Assembly: GCF_024362695.1 (NCBI RefSeq)
Contig: NC_065424.1
Span: 11,077,840-11,141,839, forward strand
Reading direction: 5' to 3'
DNA length: 64,000 bases
Source: Pectinophora gossypiella
Taxonomy: Eukaryota; Arthropoda; Insecta; Lepidoptera; Gelechiidae
Shown piece by piece: positions 20,297 to 29,941 of this stretch. Under the pieces are notes generated by a model that was not told the origin of the DNA, did not search any database, and saw only the letters and a program-made list of their open reading frames with translations. A program made the position numbers and the translations under genes. The stretch's first letter is position 1. The number at the start of each line of letters is the position of its first letter.

Positions 20297-20510
20297 TTAT
20301 AATTAAAGCACGTAATAACGGGTTCTTACCGCGTTTAAATGGGGATATGAGACTCCCGATATTTCGACACTCATCAGTCATCCCGTGATCATGGCACTTG
20401 CAACAGTGTCGAAATATCGGGAGTCTCATATCCCCATTTAAACGCGGAAGAACCCGTTATTATGTGCTTTAATTATGATAATAACCGCGTAAACTTAAAA
20501 CTATGTAGAA
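20297..20510. repeat. FOLD-H, long palindrome
   Basis: Arms of about 75 bp from TAATTAAAGCACGTAATAACG through GGAGTCTCATATCCCC, with centre CATCCCGTGATCATGGCACT. Flanking ATAACCGCGTAAACTTAAAA also appears reversed next to the copy at 8800. Confidence 0.8.
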
Positions 20511-20565
20511 TATAGTATGTTTTTGTTAATATATTAATATTTTTATCCAGCATATTTTTTATCAT

Positions 20566-20695
20566 ATTCCCGGGAAATGTGTTTCTGAAGCACGTAAGTA
20601 TAGGTATAATATGTGACCTAACCTATTTGAGCTGGTTTTCTTTTCGCGAGTTGGAAGGTCCTGTCAAATTTGTAGACTAGGTAAGCGGACCCATT
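20566..20695 (+). mobile_element. SINE-D 3' half, diverged
   Basis: TGTGACCTAACCTATTTGAG, TTTTCGCGAGTTGGAAGGTC and GTAAGCGGACCC. Confidence 0.65.
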
Positions 20696-20899
20696 ACTTT
20701 ATTAACCCTTTCACGGGCAGAGACCATGGGTCATTGATGGTTCATAATAGATAGTATGACACCTTGGAATCGGATCGTCATTAGACGTTCTGTCCTTGAA
20801 AGTGTTAACATTGGTCGAGCAGGCGGCATAGTCCCCCATAGCTCCAGTATAACCCGGTCCATTAACCTCCAACCCAATAACCCAGTTCCATTTGTTTCA

Positions 20900-20941
20900 A
20901 TAATTTTCATGAATTTTCTGACGGAAAATTCCACTTGTTAA
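20900..20941. mobile_element. MITE-F remnant, left of nested block
   Basis: TTTTCATGAATTTTCTGACG and GGAAAATTCCACTTG are MITE-F interior. The sequence continues at 27704 (TAACTCAAAATCATGGTCTG), so everything between is insertion. Confidence 0.7.
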
Positions 20942-20968
20942 TGTCACCGTAAAATTATAAATAACGTT

Positions 20969-21292
20969 TATAGCAACCCGGCCTACCGAACATTGTCTGG
21001 GTCGGCGAAACGAACGAGCCTCGCGCGGTCGTATGCCCGCGCGCTTTAATTGTTAAATGAGCGTGCCGCGCCACCCCCCGCGCGCCCCCGCTATCTGTCA
21101 CTTTCATATTTTCTCTCTTCTCTGGACGATTGCGAACCACGCGCACGCTATACGCGCCCTTTCTTAAATTTGTGTGCCTATCTTGTAAGAACTCGTGTGA
21201 ATCTGAATATATTGTGACAATCACCCCATTAAACAAAAGATTACCCTGAGATCCGACTGTTTTACTTCAACACCTGGCTAGCCACCCCCATA
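20969..21292 (+). repeat. 5' LTR of gypsy element
   Basis: Starts TATAGCAACCCGGC and ends CCACCCCCATA; the tips are TAT...ATA rather than TG...CA. It is C- and CpG-rich in the first half, with an ATTAAA poly(A)-type signal near 21229. Confidence 0.95.
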
Positions 21293-21311
21293 TCTGGCAG
21301 CCCAACGCGGT
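21293..21311 (+). other. Possible primer-binding site
   Basis: TCTGGCAGCCCAACGCGG directly follows the 5' LTR. It resembles a tRNA-Lys primer site (TGGCGCCCAACGTGGGG) with one extra base and one mismatch. Another tRNA or a diverged site is possible. Confidence 0.4.
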
Positions 21312-21498
21312 TATTCAAGATTTTCAACTCCAGATATTATAAGGTACGTCGTGAATTCTACAAGATAATCATAAGAAAACACAGATACCTAACGATACAT
21401 CGTGATTTCTACAAGATAATAATAATTGTAACACGCCTATACGATCTGGAGGCCCTCCGAGATTTTTTACAAGATTTCTACGTGGATTCGAATATTTC

Positions 21499-24400
21499 GT
21501 GATAATGCCACGCACTCGAAGTCAGGAGCAAACTTTACGGCCCGATGATGATGCTGCTTACGACCCGCCGCCGCCCACACGTGACGACGCCGGCGCGGCC
21601 GACGCATTCCCACCTTCCATCGGCGACCGGTTCTCTATTCCCCCTACCGATGCCAGCGTGACATTCTCACAGGAAAGTGTCGCCGCCCTCGTCGCGACAC
21701 TTCAGAAAACCCAGACAGAAGCCTTCAAAGACGTACTCGAGTCTGTTTTGAGTCATCGTGCGACCTCATCGACTCCGGCGCCGCTACCAGACAGCCATGC
21801 TAATATGTCTCAATGTAAAGCTACATACAGCGGCAGCGGCGACCCGACGGACGTGGAAGCGTTTATAGATGCGGTCGACAGTTATATTGAATGTACACAG
21901 ATCAGCGATGCAAATGTAGTCAGAGGCATATCTATGCTTTTAACGCAAGACGCAGCCACATGGTGGCTGGGCATTAAGAATACTATCTCTACATGGGACG
22001 AAGCCAAGGAGAACCTGATAAGTGCCTTTGGAGACCGACGTCCGCCTCATCGCCTGTACCTACAACTGTTCAAAATGGCTCATGACAAGGAAAGTACAGA
22101 TATTTTTATAGCTAGAGCACGCGCTCTCTTAGCACGCCTCCCTCGCGGCGATCTTAGCGAGAAAGTAGAGCTAGACATGGTGTACGGGTTATTGAACGAC
22201 CGTATACGACGACAAGTGCGACGAGAAGAAGTTACGACGTTCGCAGGACTGCTCCGCCGTGCACGTGAAATAGAAGATGCGACGGCGCCGATCGTGCCGC
22301 CCGTCGCTCACCGTCGCGCCATGCCCGCCGCCGCGCAGCCAAGCCGCGCGCCCGCCGCGCATGCTGCAGTCGCTGGCCGCGCCCCGCCTGTCACCGAGCC
22401 CGCTTTCTCCGTCCCTCCGACGCGCCCCGAGCCTACGTCGATGCCCGCCGCCCACGCCCCTGCACCTCCACCTGCGCGAGACCCGGCTGCCGCCACTGCA
22501 AAGAAGCAGCGGCCAGTGTGTACCTACTGCAAGAGGTTCGGTCACACTAGAGATGCATGCCGTAAGTTAGCGAACACTCAAGGTGAGACAAAATTTAATA
22601 CTTGGGTGGAGTCGAATGGACATAATAATGAGGACAAGTGTAAAGAAAGCTTTTATTGTGTGGAATTTACTAATAAGTCCAATATTCCTTCTTCAAATAA
22701 CCATTTGAACGCTAGAGACTGTAATGTTCCATACCAATCTGATAACTTAGCTATAAATAATACTTACAATACTCATATGTCAGATGTGTTGCTCTTATCA
22801 GATAAGAATAATTCCAATAGTTCAGAGGGTGTTTGTGTTCATCAACTTAAGGGTTGTCATTGTTATTGCTTAATACATAATAATGTTAATAATTTTAACA
22901 CTAATAACTCTGCTTGCTTTCTGGATAAGGGTGACCATAACAAATTTATTTCTAAGGATAAATTTTTTAATGAATGTTTTGTGAATGTTCAACAACCTAA
23001 GGGTTGCCATTGTTATTGCTCAATTCATAACGATGCTTATAATTCTAAGTCTACTAACTGTGATTGTTATATGGATAAGGGTGACCATGCGAAATTTAAT
23101 TATCGGGATAAGTATTTAAATGAATGTACTTTGAATATTGATGAGTGTGCACGTACGGGGGACGCATCATTGTTAGGCAACGACCACGTCAGGCTCGCTT
23201 CGCATCAGGACATGCGACCAATTTTTAAAATCGAAATTTTGGGTGTTAATGGTACTGCTTTGATTGACACAGGCGCTAAGCATTGCATTGCGGGTCATAC
23301 GCTATATACTCTCCTTCTACGTCGAGGCCATCCTCTTCACCGCACGTCGAGACGGGTGAAGCTCGCCGACGGCCACATTCGCGTAATGGATGTACTAACT
23401 ACAACATTACAGGTGAGGTTGGAACACACTGTTATTTCTATCCCATTTCTGGTATTCCCGGACTCCGACAACAACGAGACACTCCTCGGTATCGACTTTA
23501 TTTCTGCCGCCGGAGTAGTGTTAGACTTCAGCTCAGAAACTTGGTACTTCAGCAAATCTAGTACTCGTTACAAGCTTCTGTTTGAACCCGCCTCTCGCGA
23601 CGTCAACTGCGCTTCTGCAGACGTGCTTCGGGAAGACGAAGGCACCCATCTTGGCTCAGCTGAACGACAGGCGCTTGCCCAAGTACTCGTCAAGTACGCC
23701 CAGATCTTCGAGCCAGGGGGAGCCCCGACACCTTACGCCGAGCATCGCATCGATACAGGTGAGCACCCTCCTATTGCTGTACCTCCCTATCGCTTGAATC
23801 CTGCAAAGAAAGAGTTGATGAGAAAGGAGATAGAAGATATGCTACAGGCCGACATTATCGAAGAATGTGAGTCTGCATGGAGTGCCCCGGCGCTGCTCGT
23901 GCCGAAGTCAGATGGTAGTATCCGCTTCTGTATCGACTACAGACGGTTAAATTCTGTCACCAAATCTGATACTTACCCCATGCCCCTCATTGATGAGCTT
24001 GTACAGTCAACGAAAAGGAACTGCTACATGAGTACCCTAGATTTAAAGGCGGGTTACTGGCAAGTTAGCGTCAGTGAAGCTGACAGGGACAAAACAGCCT
24101 TTGTAACACCTCTAGGTACTTATCGTTTCAAGCGAATGCCGTTCGGATTGAAAAATGCTCCGGCGACATTTCAGCGGCTCATCGATCGCTTCAGGACATG
24201 TGCAGCATTAAAAGACGTAACTATACTCACTTACCTAGATGACATACTAGTCATTTCAGAAGGACTTCAGCAACACCTGCGTGACCTCGAGGCAGTCTTC
24301 CAACGCCTTAGCCAATTTAATCTGCACGTCAACCGGAAGAAATGCGTGTTCGCCAGAGAAAGCGTCCGTTACCTGGGGCACGTCATCACGCAAGAAGGCG

Positions 24401-26559
24401 TCTCCGTTGACCGTGACAAGGTAAACGCTGTCCTCGAGATGAAGGAGCCATCAAACCTCAAACACATGAGGACTTTCCTTCAAACCTGTTCATGGTTTAG
24501 AAAATTCATTCCTAACTTCTCCAAAGTCGCTGAGCCACTTACACGGTTGACTAGGAAGAATCAAGTTTGGTCTTGGGGCCCTGCTCAGTCGCAAGCGTTC
24601 AATACACTGAAGCAGTTGCTTACTTCTGCCCCAATATTGATCCAACCTGATTTCAATAATCCCTTCATTCTGCGCACCGACGCAAGCAACTACGCCTTAG
24701 GCGCGGTCTTATTACAGGGGGAGGACAAGGAGGAAAGGCCCATCGAGTACGCAAGTAGACTCCTTTCTGCAGCTGAAAGAAACTACTCCACAACCGAGCG
24801 TGAAGCTCTGGCCGTTGTGTGGGCAGTTGAACGTTTTCGTTCCTATTTAGATGGACAACCGGTAGTCATCGGAAGCGACCATCAACCTCTTCGCTGGCTG
24901 CTGTCACTGAAATCGCCAACCGGAAGGTTAGTACGTTGGGCATTAAAACTCCAATCGTTTGATATTCGATTCCAGTACACACCAGGGAAAGCTAACGTCG
25001 TGGCAGACACCCTGAGCCGACCCATCTGCTCTGGAGGCACCCGCGAGGACTGCGGCGTCTGTTCGGTAATTATTGAATTACCTACTAAAAAGCCCGAGCA
25101 GATAAGACAGGAGCAACTTACCGATCCTGAGGTCGCCAAGATAGTCCAGGAGCTGGAAGCCACCGACGAAACAGCAGCACAACGATGGACTGAAAGAGGT
25201 TACCTACTAAACCAAGGCGTGCTATACAGGTATAATCCTGATTCAGACAGCGAGTCACCGCAGCTTGTCATTCCAGCAACTCAGGTAAATGACATAATCA
25301 AGCAGTGCCACGATTCCCCGCTGGCTGGTCACCCTGGTATAGACAGGACCTACCAGAAAATCGCGCAGCTGTACTACTTCACTGGAATGCGGCGCCTAGT
25401 CACGGAGTACGTGAAATCCTGCATCCATTGCCAAAGGTATAAAGCCACAAATGCCAAGCCTCCCGGCCTTCTTCAAACACCCGTTATGAATCAACGTAAC
25501 GAGGTGCTAGCCATTGATCTCTTCGGCCCACTCCCGGAGGGTGAGCAGGGGGAGCGTTGGATATTGCTCGTCGAGGACACAGCGACCAGGTGGGTAGAGC
25601 TATTTGCCCTAAAGGAAGCCACATCAGAAGCATGTGCGCGTGTCCTCATCGAGGAATATTTTATGCGATACGGGTTGCCTCGCCGGATAATATCGGACAA
25701 CGGCGTCCAATTCATCTCGGCAGTCATGCGCCAATGCATGTCGGTCCTGGATGTGAAGCAAAACTTCGTGCCACTCTACCATCCAGAAGCCAACCCTGCA
25801 GAGAGAAAGAATCGCGACTTAAAGGTAATGTTAGCACAACTCGTGGAGAACGACCATCCATCCTGGCCAAAGAAGCTACACATCATTCGCTTTGCCCTGA
25901 ACAGCGCGCCATGCCGCACTACAGGTAAGACGCCAGCTTATTTGACCTTGGCTAGAGAGATGAGGTCTCCCACAGAGGTCACACATGACCTTCGTGCTAT
26001 TCTAGACAAAGATAACTTTGTCCCACAGATAACACCATATCTCAGACAATTTATCAACTCCCTATCGGCGATCCGGGAACGTGTAGAAGTGCAGCAGGAC
26101 AAGCGCAAAGAGTACGCTGACCAGTCACGGCGTCCTGGAGACCACTTTCAAGTAGGTGACTTAGTTCTTCTACAATCACACGTCCTGAGCAAGAGTTCCA
26201 AGGAGCTTACATCCAAATTCGTCCCACGTCGAGATGGTCCTTATCGCATCGCGCAGAAGGTTAGTCCTACGACCTACAGCATCGCGCGCATGGAGAACCC
26301 CGACGATATTATAGGGAAGTATCATCTTCAAGATCTTACTCGGTACACAGGCAGCGAGGTAACTCCACCTAAACCTGTCATTCCTAAAAGGAAACGAGGA
26401 CGACCGGGTAGGAAGCAGTCTGAGCAGCCAGTCCAGGAGCGAGGACGTCCTCCAGGACTGGAGGGGGAGTATATAGCAACCCGGCCTACCGAACATTGTC
26501 TGGGTCGGCGAAACGAACGAGCCTCGCGCGGTCGTATGCCCGCGCGCTTTAATTGTTAA
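21499..26559 (+). CDS. Gag-Pol polyprotein of Ty3/gypsy retrotransposon
   Basis: 1686 codons in one frame, directing particle formation, reverse transcription and integration. The first codon is 21499 (ATAATG context; the second Met, MPRTRSQ, is equally plausible). Capsid-type gag covers about residues 110-270 (YSGSGDP, TWWLGIK). A Pro/Ala-rich linker precedes a CCHC zinc knuckle (C341, C344, H349, C354). An unusual Asn/Cys-rich region with a 50-residue repeat in duplicate follows (about 450-549). Protease DTGA starts at D590, RT YLDD is at 912-915 and RNase H TDAS has D1061. Integrase has H1271, H1278, C1308 and C1311, with the D1340, D1400, E1435 triad. A GPY module (DGPYRI) and an AT-hook-like KRKRGRPGRK lie near the end. 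The last roughly 30 codons run into the 3' LTR. No frameshift or stop separates gag and pol. All catalytic residues are intact, so the product is probably functional. Confidence 0.95.
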   Translation: MIMPRTRSQEQTLRPDDDAAYDPPPPTRDDAGAADAFPPSIGDRFSIPPTDASVTFSQESVAALVATLQKTQTEAFKDVLESVLSHRATSSTPAPLPDSHANMSQCKATYSGSGDPTDVEAFIDAVDSYIECTQISDANVVRGISMLLTQDAATWWLGIKNTISTWDEAKENLISAFGDRRPPHRLYLQLFKMAHDKESTDIFIARARALLARLPRGDLSEKVELDMVYGLLNDRIRRQVRREEVTTFAGLLRRAREIEDATAPIVPPVAHRRAMPAAAQPSRAPAAHAAVAGRAPPVTEPAFSVPPTRPEPTSMPAAHAPAPPPARDPAAATAKKQRPVCTYCKRFGHTRDACRKLANTQGETKFNTWVESNGHNNEDKCKESFYCVEFTNKSNIPSSNNHLNARDCNVPYQSDNLAINNTYNTHMSDVLLLSDKNNSNSSEGVCVHQLKGCHCYCLIHNNVNNFNTNNSACFLDKGDHNKFISKDKFFNECFVNVQQPKGCHCYCSIHNDAYNSKSTNCDCYMDKGDHAKFNYRDKYLNECTLNIDECARTGDASLLGNDHVRLASHQDMRPIFKIEILGVNGTALIDTGAKHCIAGHTLYTLLLRRGHPLHRTSRRVKLADGHIRVMDVLTTTLQVRLEHTVISIPFLVFPDSDNNETLLGIDFISAAGVVLDFSSETWYFSKSSTRYKLLFEPASRDVNCASADVLREDEGTHLGSAERQALAQVLVKYAQIFEPGGAPTPYAEHRIDTGEHPPIAVPPYRLNPAKKELMRKEIEDMLQADIIEECESAWSAPALLVPKSDGSIRFCIDYRRLNSVTKSDTYPMPLIDELVQSTKRNCYMSTLDLKAGYWQVSVSEADRDKTAFVTPLGTYRFKRMPFGLKNAPATFQRLIDRFRTCAALKDVTILTYLDDILVISEGLQQHLRDLEAVFQRLSQFNLHVNRKKCVFARESVRYLGHVITQEGVSVDRDKVNAVLEMKEPSNLKHMRTFLQTCSWFRKFIPNFSKVAEPLTRLTRKNQVWSWGPAQSQAFNTLKQLLTSAPILIQPDFNNPFILRTDASNYALGAVLLQGEDKEERPIEYASRLLSAAERNYSTTEREALAVVWAVERFRSYLDGQPVVIGSDHQPLRWLLSLKSPTGRLVRWALKLQSFDIRFQYTPGKANVVADTLSRPICSGGTREDCGVCSVIIELPTKKPEQIRQEQLTDPEVAKIVQELEATDETAAQRWTERGYLLNQGVLYRYNPDSDSESPQLVIPATQVNDIIKQCHDSPLAGHPGIDRTYQKIAQLYYFTGMRRLVTEYVKSCIHCQRYKATNAKPPGLLQTPVMNQRNEVLAIDLFGPLPEGEQGERWILLVEDTATRWVELFALKEATSEACARVLIEEYFMRYGLPRRIISDNGVQFISAVMRQCMSVLDVKQNFVPLYHPEANPAERKNRDLKVMLAQLVENDHPSWPKKLHIIRFALNSAPCRTTGKTPAYLTLAREMRSPTEVTHDLRAILDKDNFVPQITPYLRQFINSLSAIRERVEVQQDKRKEYADQSRRPGDHFQVGDLVLLQSHVLSKSSKELTSKFVPRRDGPYRIAQKVSPTTYSIARMENPDDIIGKYHLQDLTRYTGSEVTPPKPVIPKRKRGRPGRKQSEQPVQERGRPPGLEGEYIATRPTEHCLGRRNERASRGRMPARFNC
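22840..23140 (+). repeat. Duplicated Cys/His-rich segment inside gag-pol
   Basis: Two copies of about 150 bp in phase encode KGCHCYC-IHN ... DKGDH-KF--(R/K)DK---NEC, with the first Cys at residue 453 and its partner at 503. The region 22570-23140 is much more AT-rich than the rest of the ORF. Confidence 0.85.
26459..26471 (+). other. Polypurine tract of gypsy element
   Basis: GGAGGGGGAGTA immediately precedes the 3' LTR, the position and composition expected of the plus-strand primer. It overlaps the coding frame. Confidence 0.7.
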
Positions 26560-26795
26560 ATGAGCGTGCCGCGCCACCCCCCGCGCGCCCCCGCTATCTG
26601 TCACTTTCATATTTTCTCTCTTCTCTGGACGATTGCGAACCACGCGCACGCTATACGCGCCCTTTCTTAAATTTGTGTGCCTATCTTGTAAGAACTCGTG
26701 TGAATCTGAATATATTGTGACAATCACCCCATTAAACAAAAGATTACCCTGAGATCCGACTGTTTTACTTCAACACCTGGCTAGCCACCCCCATA
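26472..26795 (+). repeat. 3' LTR of gypsy element
   Basis: Reads identical to the 5' LTR over 324 bp. Contains the last coding bases and stop of gag-pol and an ATTAAA signal near 26732. Confidence 0.95.
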
Positions 26796-27210
26796 CGTTA
26801 GATTATAATCTATCTCGCGAGATTGTGAACTGTCGAAAAATTGTGAAACGTAATATACTTCTTACAATTTAACGTATTATTATTCGTCAGATTATAATCT
26901 ATCGAAGTAAAACTGTTAAATCACAATCTTACAATTGTCAAATTGTCAACTGTCCGACGGCTGTCCCTGATTGGTCGGCCTTACAGTAGACCGTTCTGTG
27001 TCCATAGAGTTAGGAATAAAACACAGGTGTCAGTCAAATAAAATAAATGCTCTTCAAGATTGTGAAATCAAGTACGTATTTATTAATTATTTAGTAAGTA
27101 ATCAATAATTCAGACATCACATGGTAAGAAAAAATGTATCAAAATTAAAAAATCTGAAACGTATCATTCAGTATACTTTTCGTGTGTAAGATAAACATGC
27201 TGGCGGCATA

Positions 27211-27232
27211 GGGGTGGCCCAAGGGCCACCCC
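27211..27232. other. GC hairpin in TTAA element
   Basis: GGGGTGGCCC AA GGGCCACCCC is a perfect 10-bp stem in an otherwise AT-rich region. Role unknown. Confidence 0.6.
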
Positions 27233-27703
27233 CGCCGCACCCTAACCTACTGTTATGCCTTGTAAAAATTATGACAAAACACTATTATTCTAAAAAAGAA
27301 TTATGGATATCTATTTATTAATCCCAAAAATAAGTTATACCTAACAAACCAGAATTCCTAGATGTTATTATGGGAAAGTAAAACTATTATGCTAAAAAAC
27401 GTTATGCACAAAGGATTATGATAATTAAAATTATGACAAAAACATTTATGCATTTTAAGAGAATCCCAAATTAACATTATGCTCACTATAATAGTTTTGT
27501 AACTCTATGGTATAGCACGCGAGGTGCGTTTCGTATCACAATTTGACGGTTTCACTTCGATAAATTATAATCTACCGAAAAATAATACGTTAAATTGTAA
27601 GGAATATGATACGATTCATAATTATTCGACAGTTCACAATCTCGCGAGATTCAAATCGATAGATTATAATCTAACGTTATTTACAATTTTACGGTGACAT
27701 TAA

Positions 27704-27768
27704 TAACTCAAAATCATGGTCTGAATTATCCCCCTCAGTATTCGTTACGATGTCACTAACACCCAATA
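27704..27768. mobile_element. MITE-F remnant, right of nested block
   Basis: TAACTCAAAATCATGGTCTG to GTCACTAACACCC; continues the remnant at 20900-20941. Confidence 0.75.
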
Positions 27769-27773
27769 TTATG

Positions 27774-27900
27774 TCCACGAGTATACACTTTGAAACCATG
27801 TCACATTACCTTTTTTGAGAAATTAAATCGTAAGTGTCATTAAATGTCAAATATGATAGTGCGACAGGGTTCTAAAGTGGGTACATGATATTGCTCATGT
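27774..27900. mobile_element. MITE-G copy
   Basis: CCACGAGTATACACTTTGAA ... GTGGGTACATGATATTGCTC; an inverted partner lies at 28635-28780. Confidence 0.75.
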
Positions 27901-27902
27901 CA

Positions 27903-27948
27903 TGAATGGCCGATTCATATGCTATACGCATATGAATCGGCCATTCAT
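27903..27948. repeat. Perfect short palindrome
   Basis: ATGAATGGCCGATTCATATG, a CTATACG centre, and the inverse. Part of it recurs at 28607-28623. Confidence 0.8.
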
Positions 27949-27949
27949 T

Positions 27950-28160
27950 ATAGACGGCGGCGATACAGCTACCTATCACGTTAGTCTAACAGAAAGCTCG
28001 GTGAGGTGTGGGTACTTAGTTTTACCGTATGAGAGCCTTCAGCGCTTCCCATTTGTCCAGCCAAGTAGGTAATGCCATCTGCGGCAAATCTACAATAAGT
28101 AAAAAAAGGTTACTTAGTTCATCTTGCGATGGATGTACCTCTGCCTAACCCAATTGGGAT
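27950..28160 (+). repeat. RPT-P with SINE-I insert
   Basis: RPT-P (GGCGATACAGCT, AACAGAAAGCTCGGTGAGG, TCATCTTGCGATGGATGTAC) is interrupted by a SINE-I fragment (28022-28110) with TACTTAGTT on both sides. Confidence 0.7.
28022..28110 (+). mobile_element. SINE-I fragment with TSD
   Basis: GAGAGCCTTCAGCGCTTCCC to AATCTACAATAAGTAAAAAAA, between TACTTAGTT direct repeats. Confidence 0.75.
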
Positions 28161-28184
28161 ATGATCATGACATGACATGAAGTT

Positions 28185-28592
28185 CTGCAGTACACGAATG
28201 TCAAAGAGTTTAAAAACCATTTATTTAAATTTCTAGTAAGTAACGAAGTTGTATTATAGTGTGTCAGAGTTCTTAAATGATACCAGTTTATAAAAATAAG
28301 AGAATATGCAATTAAGATTATATTGACTTATTAATTGTTTTTTTGATTATTATATTTTGATATTTATTATTATTTTAGTTAGGTATTATTGATTGTTAAT
28401 TATGTGGATGTTTTATTGATTACTTTTATTTATTAAATTATTGATTGATATATTCAGCATGACATTTAGGAATTATTATTATTGAGTTTGAGTTATTTGA
28501 GTTTATTTAAGTTCATATTATTCAATTCAATTCAAAACTAATAATAACTAATAATAAAACTAATTGATAATTAATTAATTAATTGTTCGCCG
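28185..28592 (+). mobile_element. Probable LINE 3' end
   Basis: 28190-28255 reads YTNVKEFKNHLFKFLVSNE and stops, similar to RT C-termini. A long AT-rich 3' UTR-like stretch follows with no other feature. Confidence 0.45.
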
Positions 28593-28858
28593 CCGCCGCC
28601 GTCTATAATGAATGGCCGATTTGCTATACTAGTACAGTCATGAGCAATATCATGTACCCACTTTAGAACCCTGTCGCACTATCATATTTGACATTTAATG
28701 AGACTTACGGTTTAATTTCTCAAAAAAGGTAATGTGACATGGTTTCAAAGTGTATACATATTAGTACTCGTGACCGTTGGTACATAATATAGGGTGTTAG
28801 TGACATCGTAAGGAATACTGAGGGGGATGATTCAGACCATGATTTTGAGTAAAACAAT
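28593..28858. repeat. Inverted copy of 27704-27960
   Basis: Contains MITE-G (28635-28780) and a MITE-F end (AGGGTGTTAGTGACATCG at 28791) in reverse order to 27704-27960. The two arms, about 260 bp each, flank 630 bp. Confidence 0.75.
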
Positions 28859-28899
28859 TGTTTTCAATTGTTTACAATTGTTTTTGTTTTATTGTTTTT

Positions 28900-29085
28900 T
28901 TTTTTATTATTATGTTGATTTCTCAAGTTTAGTTTCTTTTATGCATGACAATTTTAAATTCGTATGCCAATTCTTGGCTGAATGTGCTGAGACCGATGAC
29001 AACACTGTAACCCTGTAATATCTTGTAACACGCAACATTCACGAATAAATATTTTTGTATTTTGTATTTGTATTTGATCGTGAAG
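28900..29085 (+). mobile_element. LINE 3' end, (GTATTT)n tail
   Basis: TGCATGACAATTTTAAATTC, GCTGAGACCGATGACAACAC, then AATAAATATTTTTGTATTTT. I recall this UTR type from lepidopteran Jockey-like LINEs. Confidence 0.6.
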
Positions 29086-29217
29086 GTCTACAGATTTAGA
29101 TAAAGTCCGTAAGTGGTCACTCATTTTGACGAAGGCTATTATTACGTTGCGTGTGTACTGATAACTATAAACTTTATTATCCAATATTATAGTCGTGACC
29201 TTATGTTTATGTTATAC

Positions 29218-29690
29218 TAGCTTTTGCCCGCAGCTTCGCTCGCATTAAATAGGGTAACATGGTTCCTTTTTCCTAATCTACCAAAATTTTTGTCCTACCT
29301 TGAAACCTGCGAAAAATCTCATATAAAACATCCTCTTTTTGACGGAATTGGGGGCAGATATAGACGCCAATTAACCATCAATCCGCACTGGGCCCGCGTG
29401 ATGGTTTAAGGCCCGATCTCCCTATCCATCCATTGGGAAGGCCCGTGCCCCAGCCGTGGGGACGTTAATGGGCTGATGATGATGACAGACGTCAATTGTT
29501 AGTTTTCTACCTTGAAAATTGCGGAAAGTTCCATATAGACTTCTATCCCCTATTTTAGGCAATTGTTAATTTCTGAGGGTATGTCAGTGGATATGTCTCT
29601 CATAAAACTAAGTTCCCCTTCAGCTCATCTGCTCATGGTAACACAAACGGACGTATAACTCAAAGAAAAAAAAACAAAGGAAGTGGGGGG
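29218..29690. repeat. CTAGCTTTTGCCCGC repeat, split by SINE-A
   Basis: Starts like the common repeat end at 3985. Interrupted by a truncated SINE-A (29372-29486). Confidence 0.5.
29372..29486 (+). mobile_element. SINE-A, 5'-truncated with TSD
   Basis: Only the distal half (TAACCATCAATCCGCACTGG to GATGATGAT). Flanked by AGACGCCAAT (29362-29371) and AGACGTCAAT (29487-29496). Truncation plus TSD indicates target-primed reverse transcription. Confidence 0.85.
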
Positions 29691-29941
29691 GGCTGGTTAG
29701 AAAGAGTCAAAATATATTATAATTCCTTCTCTCCATTCCTTCAACTATCTCCTCTTAAAAAAATCACGTAAATGAAGGACTTACCAGCTTACTAAACAAT
29801 TACATAGATGGCGTTGTTCAGTTTCGAAAGTTTTATGGTTATTTAAATTACTCAGAATTCTACATTGTCACAGCCGGGTCTCTGCGTATAGCAAAATCGA
29901 TGTCCAAATCGTACCCACTAACATAGTATGCATATATTATA

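Larger units (their letters stand above)
20969..26795 (+). mobile_element. Ty3/gypsy LTR retrotransposon, apparently complete
   Basis: 324-bp LTRs at 20969-21292 and 26472-26795 read as identical. A CGTT (or ACGTT) target duplication lies at 20965-20968 and 26796-26799. One uninterrupted gag-pol ORF and a polypurine tract are present. These are signs of a very recent insertion. The domain order PR-RT-RNase H-IN is that of Ty3/gypsy; no env is present. Confidence 0.95.
20942..27699. mobile_element. TTAA-flanked non-autonomous DNA element carrying a gypsy insertion
   Basis: Ends TGTCACCGTAAAATT (20942) and AATTTTACGGTGACA (27699) are inverted, and TTAA flanks both (20938-20941, 27700-27703). 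Without the gypsy it is about 930 bp. Its subterminal arms (about 150 bp, about 80% alike by eye) share AGATTATAATCTAT, CTCGCGAGATTGTGAACTG and ACAATTTAACGTATTATT. TTAA duplications point to the piggyBac group, but no transposase is present and the tip differs from the usual CCC start. Confidence 0.75.

Noticed and set aside
22189..22570. Frames of 62-118 codons antisense or out of frame within gag-pol
   Set aside because: Shadows of the GC-rich Pro/Ala linker of the gypsy ORF.
26176..26739. 187-codon antisense frame over the gypsy 3' end and LTR
   Set aside because: Mostly the reverse of the LTR (same frame appears in the 5' LTR) and of pol; no independent coding signal.
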